64,000 nt of DNA, taken from NCBI GenBank assembly GCA_017522105.1, contig JAFXAA010000017.1, positions 91,637 through 155,636 on the forward strand, given 5' to 3'. The translations under genes and the position numbers were made by a program. The DNA comes from Bacteroidales bacterium. GTDB taxonomy: Bacteria; Bacteroidota; Bacteroidia; Bacteroidales; P3. Positions 24,701 through 33,512 of this stretch are shown piece after piece. The notes beneath the pieces are model-generated. The model saw nothing but the letters and a program-made list of their open reading frames with translations, did not search any database and was not told the DNA's origin. Numbering within the stretch: the stretch's first letter is position 1; the number at the start of each line of letters is the position of its first letter.

Positions 24701-27700
24701 GTCAGCTCGGCTCCTTCTGGCCAGTAGGTGACCACATAACTGCCTATGTTGTTCGTGTCTGTCCACGAGATAGTGGCGCTGGTGCTGTCGTAGGCAATCA
24801 CCTCCACGTCCTGCACCGTCGGGCAGGCCGAGCGGGTGTAGACGGTGATGTCGTCAACATAGAAGGTATAGGTCTGCTCCTCGACGACAAGGGCAAGGCG
24901 GTGCTCACCCTCAAGGTCGGCGGGCAGGTTGACGGTGAGGAACTGCCATGTGTTGCCGTAGAAGTCAACACGGTTGTTGGTCACCGAGTCGCCGGTGACG
25001 ACAAGGCGGTAGTAGTTCGCCGTGTCGCTGGAGGCCGAGCTGTCCTCCACGGTGGCGTAGAAAGCTATGTGGCCGTGGTAGGTGGCTGAGGTCGTTGAGG
25101 AACCGGTCTTCACCCACATGCTTATGGCATCGGCGCCGGTGAAGTTCATCTGCGGCAGCATCATCCAGTCGTCAACCTCGTAGGTGGTGCCTGTGCTGCC
25201 ATAGTAATAGAACGTCTTGGCACCGTCATGCACATTGCTGGCCGTGGTGCTGTAGCGCCAGTTGTAGGTTGTGCTGCCGTAGTTCTTGAAGTCGTAGCAG
25301 GGGCGCTCCGGTGCCGACGCCGTGCCGAGCCATACACCTTCGGCATCAAGCGTCACCGGCAGCTCCAACACCTCACAATCGGTGACAAACGAGAAGGCCA
25401 CTCCTATAGCGCTGGTGTCGTTTCCACACAGGCCGTAGACAATACCGTTGTAGTAAGTGCCGGGGTTGAGGTCCTCCAGCTCCAGGCTGCTGCCCGTCGC
25501 CTCTAAGGTGTCGCCCGTCTCGCCGCCGTCGGCATTGAGGGTCACAACGTAGCTGCCGCTGTTGCCGTAGAAGCCCAGCATCGCCCCGTTGCTGCTCACG
25601 TTGTCAACAACGACGCTGTCGGGCGGGAAGCAGGACGGCATCTCCATCACCGTCACCTCGTCGAGGAACCAATAATAAGATGTTGAATTAACATTGTGGC
25701 GGAATGCCATGCGGGCACCTGCCGGTGCATCGGCGAAGGTCGCCGCCAGGGTGGCCGGCACAACACTGCCGCTGCCGTTGAAGAACGACACCGGGTAGTT
25801 GCCCACGGAAACAAAGGTGGTGCTGTCGACAGCATTGGTGATGTATCCCACATCGAACGAACCCGAAGATGGTCCTTCAGGGGCAGTCTTGAAGAGCAGG
25901 TACAGCGACGACAGGGGAGCCTCGAATTCCGGCAGCACAAGGATGTTGGGCAGGGCGCTGCTGTTGGGATAGAAGCGCACGGTGTTGCCCGTGAAGCCTG
26001 TGCGCGTGGCTATGTTGACATAGCCGCCGCCGAGGTGGTCAAAGCACGGAATGCTGGTGGCGCTGGTGGTAGTGCCCATGCTGTCGGGTTCAAAAGTCCA
26101 CGGCAGCACACTCACAGCCTCGCAGGAGGTAGTAAAGCTCAAGGCGGTCCACTCCGTCGTGTCATCGGCGCAAAGGGTGCGCAGCTTCACATAGTAGGTG
26201 GTATTGGGCTCCAGGTAAGTCAACTCGGTGTTGGTACTGCCACCACCGACTATCACCTGCAACGCATTGTTCGCCGTGCCGGGGGTGAAGTTCACCGTGT
26301 CATAGAGTATCTCGTAGCCCGTGTTCGTCCCGGCCGGTATCCAGGCCAGCGTGGCGGCGTTGGCGGACAGAGCCTCCACGTGCAGGTTGTCCGGCAGCAG
26401 GCAGCTCGGTGCCAGGCCGACAGTGATGTCGTCAAGGTACACATAGTTGGACGCACCCTGAGGGGCAAGGAAGGCTATATAGCGACCGCTGCCGCTGTAG
26501 TTGACGAGGGGTATACTGAACTCCTCCCAGCTGCTGGCGGTCTGCACCTGCAGCATGGCCACGGTGTCGAAGGTGCTTATGTCGGCGGGGTTGCTCATCA
26601 CACCCACATACAGCCTCCCGTAGGCCGCCGACGTCTTGTAGGCAAAGAAGGATACATTCAGCGTGTTCAGCGGAGCCTCGAACGCCGGCATGGCGGCGTA
26701 GCTGTAATTAGTAGTCGCGGAATAGAAATACAGGCTCTTGGTGCCAGTGTGCTTGTATGTACCATAGGGGTAGGGGTAGGCCGTGGAGTAGTTGGTGCCT
26801 TTGGTCCAGCAGGCGTTGATGGTGGAGGAGCTCGTAGTGCCCGAAGCATCCTCGAAGCCGTAGGTGTAAGGCAGCGACGCCACGGCGGCACACATCGTCT
26901 TGAAGGAGACCTGCGACCACAGACTGCTGCTGTTGTCGGAGCAGTTGGCGGCGACCTTCACCCAGTAGGTGATCTGCGCGTTGAGGCCCGTGAGGGTGAT
27001 GACGGTGTCCGTAGTGCTCTCCGACAGCACGTTGGTGGCCGTGGCGGGGTCGAAATCGGTGGTGCCGTAGAGCACCGTGTAGTCGGTGGCACCCTCGCTG
27101 CTGTTCCATCTGATGGTGGCCGTCGCATCGTCATAGGTCAGCACGGTCATATCCGTCGGGCGGAAGCATGTGGGCACATGCATGACGGTGATGTCGTCGA
27201 TGTATACATAGTTCGTTGTGGCGGCGCCCTTGTAGGCGAGGAAGGCAATGTAGCCCCCGTTGCCCTCGTAGGCCGAGAAGTCCACGTCAAACATCTCCCA
27301 GGTGTTCAAATCCTCGACCTGCAGCAGGGCCACAGTGTCGAAGGTGGCTATATTCTCGGGGTCGCTCATCACGCCCACGGCCACATGGCCATAGGCTGCC
27401 GACGTCTTCATGGCCCAGAAGCTGAGGTAGAGGTTGCTGATGTCCTCGACGAAAGCCGGCATGGCGGCATAGCTGTAGTAGGTCGCGGTGGAGTACATGT
27501 ACAGCGAATAGAGGCCACTGTGCTTTTGCTGGCTGTAGGGGTAGGGGTAGGCCGTTGTGGTGTAGTTGGTGCCTTTGGTCCAGCAGGGGTTGATGGGGTA
27601 TGCCGCTCCCGAACTTGCCGCATCCTCGAAGCCGTAGCTGTAGGGCAGCGTGGCGATGGACTCGCAGCGGGTGCGGAAAGTCTCGGTGGCGGGCAGGCTG

Positions 27701-28674
27701 GTGTCGCCCTCGCCGCACAAGGCACGCACCACGACAGTGTACTGCGTGTTGGCATCCAGGTTGTCCAGCACCATGCTGTCCTCATACACGGTGGTGTAGG
27801 CCCCGCCGTTGACGCTGACGAGCCACTCCTCCTCCTCGCCGCCCGCAATCCAGTTGAGGGTGGCACTGCTGCTGGTGATGTCGCCCACCGTCAATGCCCC
27901 GGGCTTGGGGCAGCTGATGACAGGACGCACAAAGCGGTAGTAGCGGTTGGCGTCGGGCCAGTTGTTGCCGGGGATGGTCGTCAACTGGCCGGCGGTGTAG
28001 TGCGTGGCCACATGCAGCTGGCTGACCAGCCACAGGTTGCCGCCGTCCTCGCTCATGCCCACCTGTCGCGTGACGCTCGGCGTTGTCGCCGGCACCGTCG
28101 ACGGGTACACTATCTCTATGTTGCCGTTCTTGTAGAGGTGCACCTGCCACAACATGTCGGCCGACGTGTTCACGTTGTAGCTGTTATAGAACGACGTGTT
28201 GAACTCCACCACCAGCAGCGTGTCGCCGTCGGCATTGGTGGTAACCATCTTCTTCACGTAGCCCGTGGGCTTCATCTTGCCGTCGCAGCCCAAGAAGTTA
28301 ATCTTCGGCGCATTCAGACCGCAGTTTGACGAATTGAACGGATTGGTGTAGTTTGACGTACCCGTCACCGTGGCGCCAAGGCGCAGGTTGCCGTCCGTGT
28401 TCACCGAAAACTGAGTGTAGATTTCTTCCCCGAAAGGGAAACTGAAACCAATCGGCACCACCTCGGAAGCCTTGCTGTCGGTGCCCAGAGTATTCCCGGA
28501 ACCGGTCCCCGGCGACTCCAGGATGACCGTGCCGTCCGTGATGGTTATCCACCGGTCGGCGTCAGTCCCCGTTGAGAACTGGTAATCCTCAAACGATTGA
28601 GCCTGCGATGCCCACGGCAGCAACAGCGCTGCAAGGAGCATCAACAATCGTAAATGTTTTTTCATAATGTTCAT
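18709..28674 (-). CDS. Giant T9SS-exported fibronectin type III surface protein (3321 residues)
   Basis: The protein has a signal peptide (LLMLLAALLLPWASQAQ) and a type A T9SS sorting domain at the C-terminus (LYPNPATSTVTVRAGG, GTYFVRIV, VRKLVLK). It is therefore sent to the surface or outside. After an N-terminal beta domain I count 13 fibronectin type III domains, each opening with a Cys-Pro type signature (CPKPGALTV, CFRPTDMTV and so on). The first ten are separated by jelly-roll (choice-of-anchor J/MAM-like) modules with LPYxxxFED starts and YIDDITV ends; nine are clear and one is divergent. Three FN3 domains then follow in a row, with one InlB-type repeat (WGTVSGGGSF) before the sorting domain. 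A ligand-binding or adhesive role is likely. No catalytic domain is visible. It has its own promoter (28746) and terminators, and the start is the ATG at 28674 or 28665. Confidence 0.9.
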   Translation of the reverse strand: MNIMKKHLRLLMLLAALLLPWASQAQSFEDYQFSTGTDADRWITITDGTVILESPGTGSGNTLGTDSKASEVVPIGFSFPFGEEIYTQFSVNTDGNLRLGATVTGTSNYTNPFNSSNCGLNAPKINFLGCDGKMKPTGYVKKMVTTNADGDTLLVVEFNTSFYNSYNVNTSADMLWQVHLYKNGNIEIVYPSTVPATTPSVTRQVGMSEDGGNLWLVSQLHVATHYTAGQLTTIPGNNWPDANRYYRFVRPVISCPKPGALTVGDITSSSATLNWIAGGEEEEWLVSVNGGAYTTVYEDSMVLDNLDANTQYTVVVRALCGEGDTSLPATETFRTRCESIATLPYSYGFEDAASSGAAYPINPCWTKGTNYTTTAYPYPYSQQKHSGLYSLYMYSTATYYSYAAMPAFVEDISNLYLSFWAMKTSAAYGHVAVGVMSDPENIATFDTVALLQVEDLNTWEMFDVDFSAYEGNGGYIAFLAYKGAATTNYVYIDDITVMHVPTCFRPTDMTVLTYDDATATIRWNSSEGATDYTVLYGTTDFDPATATNVLSESTTDTVITLTGLNAQITYWVKVAANCSDNSSSLWSQVSFKTMCAAVASLPYTYGFEDASGTTSSSTINACWTKGTNYSTAYPYPYGTYKHTGTKSLYFYSATTNYSYAAMPAFEAPLNTLNVSFFAYKTSAAYGRLYVGVMSNPADISTFDTVAMLQVQTASSWEEFSIPLVNYSGSGRYIAFLAPQGASNYVYLDDITVGLAPSCLLPDNLHVEALSANAATLAWIPAGTNTGYEILYDTVNFTPGTANNALQVIVGGGSTNTELTYLEPNTTYYVKLRTLCADDTTEWTALSFTTSCEAVSVLPWTFEPDSMGTTTSATSIPCFDHLGGGYVNIATRTGFTGNTVRFYPNSSALPNILVLPEFEAPLSSLYLLFKTAPEGPSSGSFDVGYITNAVDSTTFVSVGNYPVSFFNGSGSVVPATLAATFADAPAGARMAFRHNVNSTSYYWFLDEVTVMEMPSCFPPDSVVVDNVSSNGAMLGFYGNSGSYVVTLNADGGETGDTLEATGSSLELEDLNPGTYYNGIVYGLCGNDTSAIGVAFSFVTDCEVLELPVTLDAEGVWLGTASAPERPCYDFKNYGSTTYNWRYSTTASNVHDGAKTFYYYGSTGTTYEVDDWMMLPQMNFTGADAISMWVKTGSSTTSATYHGHIAFYATVEDSSASSDTANYYRLVVTGDSVTNNRVDFYGNTWQFLTVNLPADLEGEHRLALVVEEQTYTFYVDDITVYTRSACPTVQDVEVIAYDSTSATISWTDTNNIGSYVVTYWPEGAELTEDDTLTVTVSDTVAFLENLQPDSVYFVSVQADCGDLSMATYPVSFRTNCLAIPEADLPYIEDFEAYASGAANPISTCWDKGVEGSTVQYPYPYSTAASTGSRGLYFNSTASIMSYAVMPLFTTGINDLMVEFSLKRPTTSTYKTILLVGAIADPNDLTTFDVIDSVDLSAEPTSSVHRLRVSLEGYYGEGTRIAFVAPKLSTGTNYAYFDSVVVKRLPDCRWPMNLAVEAVGSSSVDLTWEGSGYNYYVEASTSREFTNVAASVATTETSATVGNLADFTQYFFRVRTVCDGDSSEWSQIVSANTELDCGEGFVEAKDTIVYGTSTSSSYVINGSSSYTNTANWHIYTVAELLDLGLMDTLNYIRGISIETGTVGTSPIPFRVYMGTTGLDEWHSATSATSTTGLNDTLPISSMQLVYDGSMLFEANSWNEIAFNTPFLYHGDSNLVVAFVRDASITGTTNFKYGTVQTYATAYKYTSGSSTYAYRTKSAANMAFIACNHVPSCPRPADVTVGNVDTGSFELSWTGSSEGYTVVVSLSPIDPASAVASDSVSVLTSDTNHITVTGLAPQTTYYYYLRSDCGDEHSTWTIEGSLQTLCTPKAIPFFEDFNGMVALANGDGTAMEGGAPPCWDVFSSHSGSYIALYSSSTYRYGSSGYSLKFRSGAADVSNYLVLPIFSQPINALELSFQTRPEGTSASAGVFDVGYMTDPSDETSFVVVQHYSYSDFSGAYQLKTVSFENAPDSARMVLRHTPTSASFYWFVDEIDVHILPTCPRLDSVTVSQVTQNSAVVRWVNPRNNNASYEVEYGQPGFVHGQGTSMIVNTDSVVLTGLVNSSHYEVSVRALCSETDASLWSDAVSFNTECGQISLPYSMDWEYEATGSTGALPLCWQRFNNGGSTNYPYVNSAAANAHNGTKYAYFYFYNSSSYATDEAFISPAIDTASYPINNVEVSFWAKSSVAGKHIMVGVMSGSGDMATFTLIDTIALTTTYTEYFVNTASYSGNGDRIVFRGMMENLASSSSYIVYLDEVYIDVIPACARVYDLTVTDVTHNTAVLGWTDTVGCTSWVIEYSEAYVQNPAVNTVVATVNPFTLTGLNPTTAYTFRVAPICPNGDTSSFSREAASFITSQVPATVPYTYDFEDAAEWQNWQTASNNTVNWYRGDIVPGNNSNVMYLSADGGATNSWRRNVVTNVAAYRDIDFGAAQNSFEVSFRYRGGGNPAAVNDGISVMVVDPAIDVVIPDTYLGTPWGSNVRWVHARCDTTWGVHTMSIDGISGVKRVVFYHFNNALNGEYLDIAPAIDDISIVPQACVRPYDLAASNFTSNGATLTWTGDDTAFYMVRIKDNSASAYRYVNVQGNSYTFTDLSANTTYTWSAMKICDTTEADPVTSSWATNATFTTLCSLTALPYSEDFESVEGTTYNTVGSLPGCWEAYTSGTDNKYFPHVTGSGSYWYPHSGTNCLTLTSGSGATQGNTKVVALPPFTAPVSTLNMSFWYRMESATSGTLTVGYVTDPTDLDGSFVLVKTVTSATTHTQDSVSFDVAQSNAVQIAFRWEHNSTFYSVGIDDIRVTTVAPPCDMPEDLAAVTTHNSIALSWSGVADSFEVALVEGEWQEPDGGTVVTGNNYTFTDLTPSTAYSVGLRALCPMGMTSEWVLLSVTTDQQPCYVPTALAVSGIDYTSAVVAFTPGAEQNAWELHVTGPSLDRYDTLASATHTLTGLASATAYQVSVRALCGEQLASAWSDTVSFTTLTCEQVTGVTVSDITGTTARVSWNATGATSYTVDFGYQGTSQGQGTSITVSTNSVVLTGLDTETSYDVYVRATCAEGVTGLWSATTNFTTTGGSGPEPTYYTITVLANNNAWGTVSGGGSFLENTTTTIGATANDGYHFVSWQDGNTDNPRTITVTADMTYTATFADNVGIDQVSLDEVTLYPNPATSTVTVRAGGMEQVSVIDLNGRTVMSQRAADGTVTFDVSMLARGTYFVRIVGEQAAAVRKLVLK

Positions 28675-28745
28675 AATGTTTAATTTTTTGGTTTATACTT
28701 AATTTTCAGTGTTTAAATATAATATCGCCTTCAAAAGGACTACTA

Positions 28746-28753
28746 CAAAAGTA
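28746..28753 (-). promoter_or_regulatory. -7 box of the giant FN3 gene
   Basis: CAAAAGTA on the plus strand (TACTTTTG), 71 bp before the ATG. Confidence 0.55.
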
Positions 28754-28896
28754 GTAAATCCACACGACTTTTGCAAGCTTTTTTGATTTTTTAACACCAA
28801 ATAATATATCTATCCGCTGCAAATCAGACATTTGACACTTCACCCACCGTTACACCGCGGTCTATGCCACACCACGTAGCCTCAACGGCACTTGTA

Positions 28897-28996
28897 CGGC
28901 TGTTCTACGGTTGTTCTACGGTTGTTTAACGGTTGTTTAACGGTTTAAACCGTAGAACAACCGTTAAACAACCGTAGAACAACCGTAGAACAGCCG
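28897..28996. repeat. 100-bp near-perfect palindrome P2 of 11-bp units
   Basis: The sequence is symmetric about 28946/28947 with 48 of 50 pairs matching and no spacer at the centre (GGTTTAAACC). Each half is a run of TTCTACGGTTG or TTTAACGGTTG 11-mers. It sits between the MFS terminator and the giant gene's promoter. Confidence 0.9.
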
Positions 28997-29035
28997 GTGC
29001 GGAGCGGTGCCGGGACGGTGGCGGGACGGTGGCGG
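28996..29035. repeat. Short 11-bp tandem repeat beside P2
   Basis: GGTGCCGGGAC, GGTGGCGGGAC and a partial GGTGGCGG follow each other directly. It has the same period as the palindrome but a different sequence. Confidence 0.6.
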
Positions 29036-29048
29036 AGAACAACAAAAA

Positions 29049-29074
29049 AGGTTCCGCCACGATGGGAGGAACCT
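29049..29074 (-). terminator. Terminator of the MFS transporter gene
   Basis: AGGTTCC and GGAACCT pair with further internal CC/GG pairing. TTTTTTG follows on the minus strand. Confidence 0.7.
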
Positions 29075-29124
29075 GTGCTTGCCGCCGCCGATGCGCGGCG
29101 CACGTATGGCACCGCATCCGCAGG

Positions 29125-30438
29125 TCAGTCGACTGGGATGTCGCGATTGACGTTCTTGCTGCCCACGAGGGCATAGAAAAGGATGTAGGCCAGCATGGCG
29201 GCCACAATCCAGTAGGAGCCCATGTAGCCTATGTGGCGCGCCACGGCGTTCTGTACGAGGGGCATGATGCCGCCGCCCACGACCATCATCATGAAGATGC
29301 CGCTGGCCTGCTCGGTGTACTTGCCGAGGCCTTCTACCGAGAGGTTGAAGATGCAGCCCCACATCAGCGAGGTGCAGAGGCCGCAGAGGACGAGGAAGAG
29401 GGCGCTGAGGGGCACCTGGAACATCTGGAAGCCGTCGGCCACACTGTAGCCGGGCATGGCGATGTGCGATGTGGAGGGCACGATGATGGCCACCACGATG
29501 AGCACTATGACCAGCAGGGCCACGGCGGAGAGCTGGGTGCGGGTGCTCACCTTGCCGCTGATGGCGGCGCTGGCGGCGCGGCCCACCATCATCAGGAGCC
29601 AATAGACGGCGGCCACGGCTCCGCCCACGGCGGCGCTGCCCACCGGACCCAGCGGGTCGCTGAGGTAGAAGTTGAGCTCGGCGGGAATGCCAACCTCTAT
29701 GCCCACATAGAAGAAGATGGCCACGACGCCCAGCACCAAGTGGCGGAAGCTCCAGGGGCTGTACTTGTCGCGTCCGCCGCGGATGATGCGGCTGCGCTTG
29801 GGCTCGGGGATGTCTACGAAGAGGAGCACCACGAAGGCCAGGGCGAAGACACCCATGGCGATGAAGAGCAGGGGCGCCACGTCGCTCATGGCGGTGCGGT
29901 CGGTCACGGAACCTATGAGCACGCCGACGAGCAGGGGCGTGAGGGTGCCGGTGAGCGAGTTGAGGGTGCCACCGGTCTGTATGAGCTGGTTGCCGCGGTT
30001 GCCGCCGCCACCGAGGAGGTTGAGCATCGGGTTGACGACGGTGTTGAGCATGCAGACGCAGAAGCCGCAGATGAAGGCGCCGAGGAGGTAGACCAGCAGG
30101 TTGAGCATCACGGGCTGGCCGCCGACGCTGAAGGTGGCCACATCGGCACCTACGAGGCTGGAGAGGTACTGCACGACCATGCCGGCGAAGCCCACACCGA
30201 GGGCTATGAGGGCCGTACGCTTGTAGCCTATGCGCTGCATGAGGCGTCCGGCGGGGATGCCCATGATGGCGTAGGCCAGGAAGTTCATGAGGTTGCCGAG
30301 CATGCCCGCCCACTGGTAGCGGGTCTGCCAGATGTTGCCGAATGGAGCCGCCATATTGGTCACAAAGCTAATCATGGCGAACATGAAGAACATGGTGACG
30401 ATGGCAATGATGTTGGTCTTGTTTGCGTTGGTTTTCAT
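29125..30438 (-). CDS. MFS sugar permease (FHS/fucose-permease-like)
   Basis: This inner-membrane transporter of the major facilitator superfamily has about 12 hydrophobic segments in 437 residues. The N-terminal half has GMLGNLMNFLAYAIMGIPAG and RIGYKRTALIALGVG, like Bacteroidetes FHS-family proton-coupled sugar permeases. A glycine-rich loop (LLGGGGNRGNQLIQ) follows helix 5. Substrate: probably a hexose or deoxyhexose (inference). The frame opens at 30465, but that codon lies inside the atpG terminator hairpin, so I start at the ATG at 30438 (MKTNANKTNIIAIV). Only 12 nt separate the terminator T-run from this ATG, leaving no room for a promoter; expression must come from read-through or a promoter inside atpG. 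Confidence 0.88.
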   Translation of the reverse strand: MKTNANKTNIIAIVTMFFMFAMISFVTNMAAPFGNIWQTRYQWAGMLGNLMNFLAYAIMGIPAGRLMQRIGYKRTALIALGVGFAGMVVQYLSSLVGADVATFSVGGQPVMLNLLVYLLGAFICGFCVCMLNTVVNPMLNLLGGGGNRGNQLIQTGGTLNSLTGTLTPLLVGVLIGSVTDRTAMSDVAPLLFIAMGVFALAFVVLLFVDIPEPKRSRIIRGGRDKYSPWSFRHLVLGVVAIFFYVGIEVGIPAELNFYLSDPLGPVGSAAVGGAVAAVYWLLMMVGRAASAAISGKVSTRTQLSAVALLVIVLIVVAIIVPSTSHIAMPGYSVADGFQMFQVPLSALFLVLCGLCTSLMWGCIFNLSVEGLGKYTEQASGIFMMMVVGGGIMPLVQNAVARHIGYMGSYWIVAAMLAYILFYALVGSKNVNRDIPVD

Positions 30439-30449
30439 GGCTATGTACA

Positions 30450-30485
30450 TAAAAAAGGCAGACACCCGCGCGGCGGATGTCTGCC
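30450..30485 (-). terminator. Terminator after atpG
   Basis: GGCAGACA and TGTCTGCC pair with a GC-rich inner part. TTTTTT follows on the minus strand (30451-30456). Confidence 0.8.
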
Positions 30486-30497
30486 ATCATGTTTTTT

Positions 30498-31370
30498 TTA
30501 TCCTTTCAGGGCTTCGGAGCCACTGACAATCTCTATTATTTCGTTGGTGATAGAGGCTTGGCGGGCCTTGTTGTAGCTCAGACGGAGGTCTTTGAGGAGC
30601 TCGGTGGCGTTGTCGGTGGCCTTCTGCATGGCCGTCATGCGGGCACCATGTTCGGCGGCCAGCGAGTCAAGGACCATGCGGTAGAAGGTGCTGCGCAGCG
30701 TCAGCGGTATCATCTCGCGCAGGATTTCCTCCTCGGAGGGCTCGTAGATGTAGTCGTTGGCCTTCTGCTTCCCGCTCTTCGCCTTGCGCTCTCCGCCGCC
30801 CACGGGGAGCCACTGCTCGCAGCAGAGGTCCTGGGCTATGGAGTTGCGGAACTGGTTGTAGACCACCTCCACACGGTCTATGCTCTTGTCCACGAAGGCG
30901 GTCATGAGGCTGTCGGCCAGGGTGGCCACAGCGTCGAAAGCGGGGGCGTCGAGCAGCTCGTCGTGCGAAGTCAGCGCGAGGTCCTTCTGGCGGGCGAGCA
31001 TCTCGGAAGCCTTCTTGCCGATGGTGACAAGTTTCAGGATGGCGCCTTCGGAGCGCCAGTGCTCTATGCGCTGCTGCGCCAGCTTGAGGACATTGCTGTT
31101 GAAGGCGCCGCAGAGGCCTTTGTTGGAGGTGACGACCACCAGCACGACCGTATGCGCCGGACGCACGGCATGGTAGGGCGTCAGCGCGCCGTCGCCGCTG
31201 TCGATGTCGGCGATTATCTCGTTGAGCTGTGCCGCATAGGGGCGCATACCTATGATGGCGTTCTGCGCACGGCGGAACTTGGCGGCAGAGACCATCTTCA
31301 TGGCGGAGGTGATCTGCTGCGTGGAACTCACCGAGGCGATGCGCGTGCGTACTTCTTTGAGGTTTGCCAT
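30498..31370 (-). CDS. atpG: ATP synthase gamma subunit
   Basis: This is the rotor shaft of F1. The 290 residues have the conserved start LKEVRTRIASVSSTQQITSA followed by MKMVSAAKFRRAQ, and the C-terminal helix ARMTAMQKATDNATELLKDL. It follows atpA with no gap and is the last gene before the terminator at 30450. Confidence 0.97.
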   Translation of the reverse strand: MANLKEVRTRIASVSSTQQITSAMKMVSAAKFRRAQNAIIGMRPYAAQLNEIIADIDSGDGALTPYHAVRPAHTVVLVVVTSNKGLCGAFNSNVLKLAQQRIEHWRSEGAILKLVTIGKKASEMLARQKDLALTSHDELLDAPAFDAVATLADSLMTAFVDKSIDRVEVVYNQFRNSIAQDLCCEQWLPVGGGERKAKSGKQKANDYIYEPSEEEILREMIPLTLRSTFYRMVLDSLAAEHGARMTAMQKATDNATELLKDLRLSYNKARQASITNEIIEIVSGSEALKG

Positions 31371-32948
31371 TTACTTGTACCTTTCTGCTGTGTCGAGGGC
31401 GAGGGACTTCATGGTTGCCAGGTCGCTGTCCACAAGCTTGCCGGCGCGGAGGTTGGCCAGGATGTCGGCGTGTTCCTGCTTCATGAGGGTGAGGAAGAGG
31501 CGCTCAAAATCGCGCACCTTGTCCACGGGGACCTTCTGCAACAGGCCGTTGGTGCCGCAGAAGATGATGGCCACCTGCTCTTCGACGGGCATGGGGCTGT
31601 ACTGCGGCTGCTTGAGGATTTCCACGTTGCGTGCACCTTTGTCGAGCACCGCCTTGGTGGCAGCGTCGAGGTCGGAGCCGAATTTGGAGAAGGCCTCCAG
31701 CTCGCGGTACTGGGCCTGGTCCATCTTCAGCGTACCGGCTATCTTCTTCATGGACTTGATCTGGGCCTTGCCGCCAACGCGCGACACCGAGATACCGACG
31801 TTGATGGCCGGGCGCACACCGCTGTTGAAGAGGTTGGTCTCAAGGAATATCTGGCCGTCGGTGATGGAGATGACGTTGGTGGGGATGTAGGCCGACACGT
31901 CGCCTGCCTGGGTCTCGATGATGGGCAGGGCAGTGAGCGAACCGCCACCTTTCACCTTGCCTTTGAGCGAGGCGGGCAGGTCGTTCATCTGGGCGGCAAT
32001 AGTGTCGCTCTGGATGATGCGCGCGGCACGCTCAAGAAGGCGGCTGTGCAGGTAGAAGACGTCGCCCGGATAGGCCTCGCGTCCCGGTGGGCGACGGAGG
32101 AGCAGCGACACCTCGCGGTAGGCGACGGCCTGCTTGGAAAGGTCGTCGTAGATGACGAGGGCATTGCGTCCCGTGTCTCGGAAGTACTCACCTATAGCCG
32201 CACCGGCAAAGGGGGCGTAGAACTGCATGGCCGCAGGGTCGGAAGCCGTGGCGGCAACGACGATGGTGTAGTCCATGGCACCCTTCTCCTGCAGGTTCTT
32301 CACCAAGTTGGCCACGGTGCTGCCCTTCTGCCCGCAGGCCACATAGATGCAATAGACGGGGTCGCCGGCGTCATAGTTGTGGCGCTGGTTGATGATGGTG
32401 TCTATGGCTATGGCGGTCTTGCCGGTCTGGCGGTCGCCGATGATAAGCTCGCGCTGGCCGCGGCCTATGGGGATCATGGAGTCGATGGCCTTGATACCGG
32501 TCTGCAAAGGCTGCTCCACCGGCTGGCGATAGATGACGCCGGGAGCCTTGCGCTCGATGGGCATCTCATAGAGTTCTCCTTCTATGGGGCCTTTGCCGTC
32601 AATGGGCTGGCCTATGGTGTTGATGACGCGGCCAAGGAGGCCTTCGCCCACGGGCAGCGATGCAATGCGGCGTGTGCGCTTGACGGTGTCACCCTCGTTG
32701 ACGGTGCTCACCTCGCCCAGCATGACCACACCCACATTATCCTCTTCGAGGTTCTGCACGATGCCCTGGTCGCCGGTGTCGAACTCCACAAGTTCGCCGC
32801 TCTGGGCATTGTTGAGGCCATAGACACGTGCAATGCCGTCACCGACGGTAAGCACCGTGCCCACCTCCTCAAGCTCTACGGCGAGGTTGACGTCGGCCAA
32901 CTGCTTCTTAAGTATTGCCGATACTTCGGCAGGCTTTATATCAGACAT
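31371..32948 (-). CDS. atpA: ATP synthase alpha subunit
   Basis: This is the non-catalytic nucleotide-binding subunit of F1. The 525 residues contain Walker [10 protein letters not shown], the conserved [16 protein letters not shown] stretch and [20 protein letters not shown]. The ATG at 32948 lies 5 bp after atpH. The catalytic beta subunit (atpD) is not in this window. Confidence 0.98.
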   Translation of the reverse strand: MSDIKPAEVSAILKKQLADVNLAVELEEVGTVLTVGDGIARVYGLNNAQSGELVEFDTGDQGIVQNLEEDNVGVVMLGEVSTVNEGDTVKRTRRIASLPVGEGLLGRVINTIGQPIDGKGPIEGELYEMPIERKAPGVIYRQPVEQPLQTGIKAIDSMIPIGRGQRELIIGDRQTGKTAIAIDTIINQRHNYDAGDPVYCIYVACGQKGSTVANLVKNLQEKGAMDYTIVVAATASDPAAMQFYAPFAGAAIGEYFRDTGRNALVIYDDLSKQAVAYREVSLLLRRPPGREAYPGDVFYLHSRLLERAARIIQSDTIAAQMNDLPASLKGKVKGGGSLTALPIIETQAGDVSAYIPTNVISITDGQIFLETNLFNSGVRPAINVGISVSRVGGKAQIKSMKKIAGTLKMDQAQYRELEAFSKFGSDLDAATKAVLDKGARNVEILKQPQYSPMPVEEQVAIIFCGTNGLLQKVPVDKVRDFERLFLTLMKQEHADILANLRAGKLVDSDLATMKSLALDTAERYK

Positions 32949-32953
32949 AATTA

Positions 32954-33511
32954 TTATAATTTACTTTCATAATCATTCTTGGCAAACTCGATGCGGAGCT
33001 TGCGTATCTTGGTGCGGATGCGGGCGTCGTACATCTTGTGGTCGAACTCCAGCTTGAAGCCGCCGAGCATCTTGTGGTCGGTACGGTCATGCAGCTCCAC
33101 CTCCTTGCCGGTGTAGCTGGAGACCATCTCCGTGACCATGCGCCGGGCGGTGTCGTCGATGGGCTGGTGCGTAACAAGGTCGCTGAAGACGATATTGCGG
33201 GCATCACGCCACATCTCAACATAGGCGTCGGCTATGCCGCGCAGGCTCACCGAGCGGTTTTTGCGCACAACAAAACGCAGGAAAGCCATAGTCTCGACAG
33301 AGACGTAGGACGAGAATAGTGCCTCCACAATAGACACCTTCTTGTCGAACGGAATTACGGGGTTGGCGAACACGACGCCGAGCTCACGGTTCTCCGCAGC
33401 AACCCGCGACACAAGGCGCATGTCCTCGGCCACACGGTCGGCCTGACCACGGTCAGTGGCAAGCAGGAACAACGCTTTGGCGTAGTTGGTGTTGATACGA
33501 TAGTTGTTCAT
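32954..33511 (-). CDS. atpH: ATP synthase delta subunit
   Basis: This is the stator protein joining F1 to the b subunits. The 185 residues begin [18 protein letters not shown] and carry the conserved C-terminal [20 protein letters not shown]. It starts 1 nt after the atpF stop. Confidence 0.95.
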   Translation of the reverse strand: MNNYRINTNYAKALFLLATDRGQADRVAEDMRLVSRVAAENRELGVVFANPVIPFDKKVSIVEALFSSYVSVETMAFLRFVVRKNRSVSLRGIADAYVEMWRDARNIVFSDLVTHQPIDDTARRMVTEMVSSYTGKEVELHDRTDHKMLGGFKLEFDHKMYDARIRTKIRKLRIEFAKNDYESKL

Positions 33512-33512
33512 A

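Noticed and set aside
25696-28329. Plus-strand frame of 877 codons, and others across 18.6-24.2 kb
   Set aside because: Shadow frames of the FN3 gene, with no family motif, signal peptide or promoter.
30477-32972. Plus-strand frame of 831 codons
   Set aside because: Exactly antisense to atpG and atpA, whose identity is certain.
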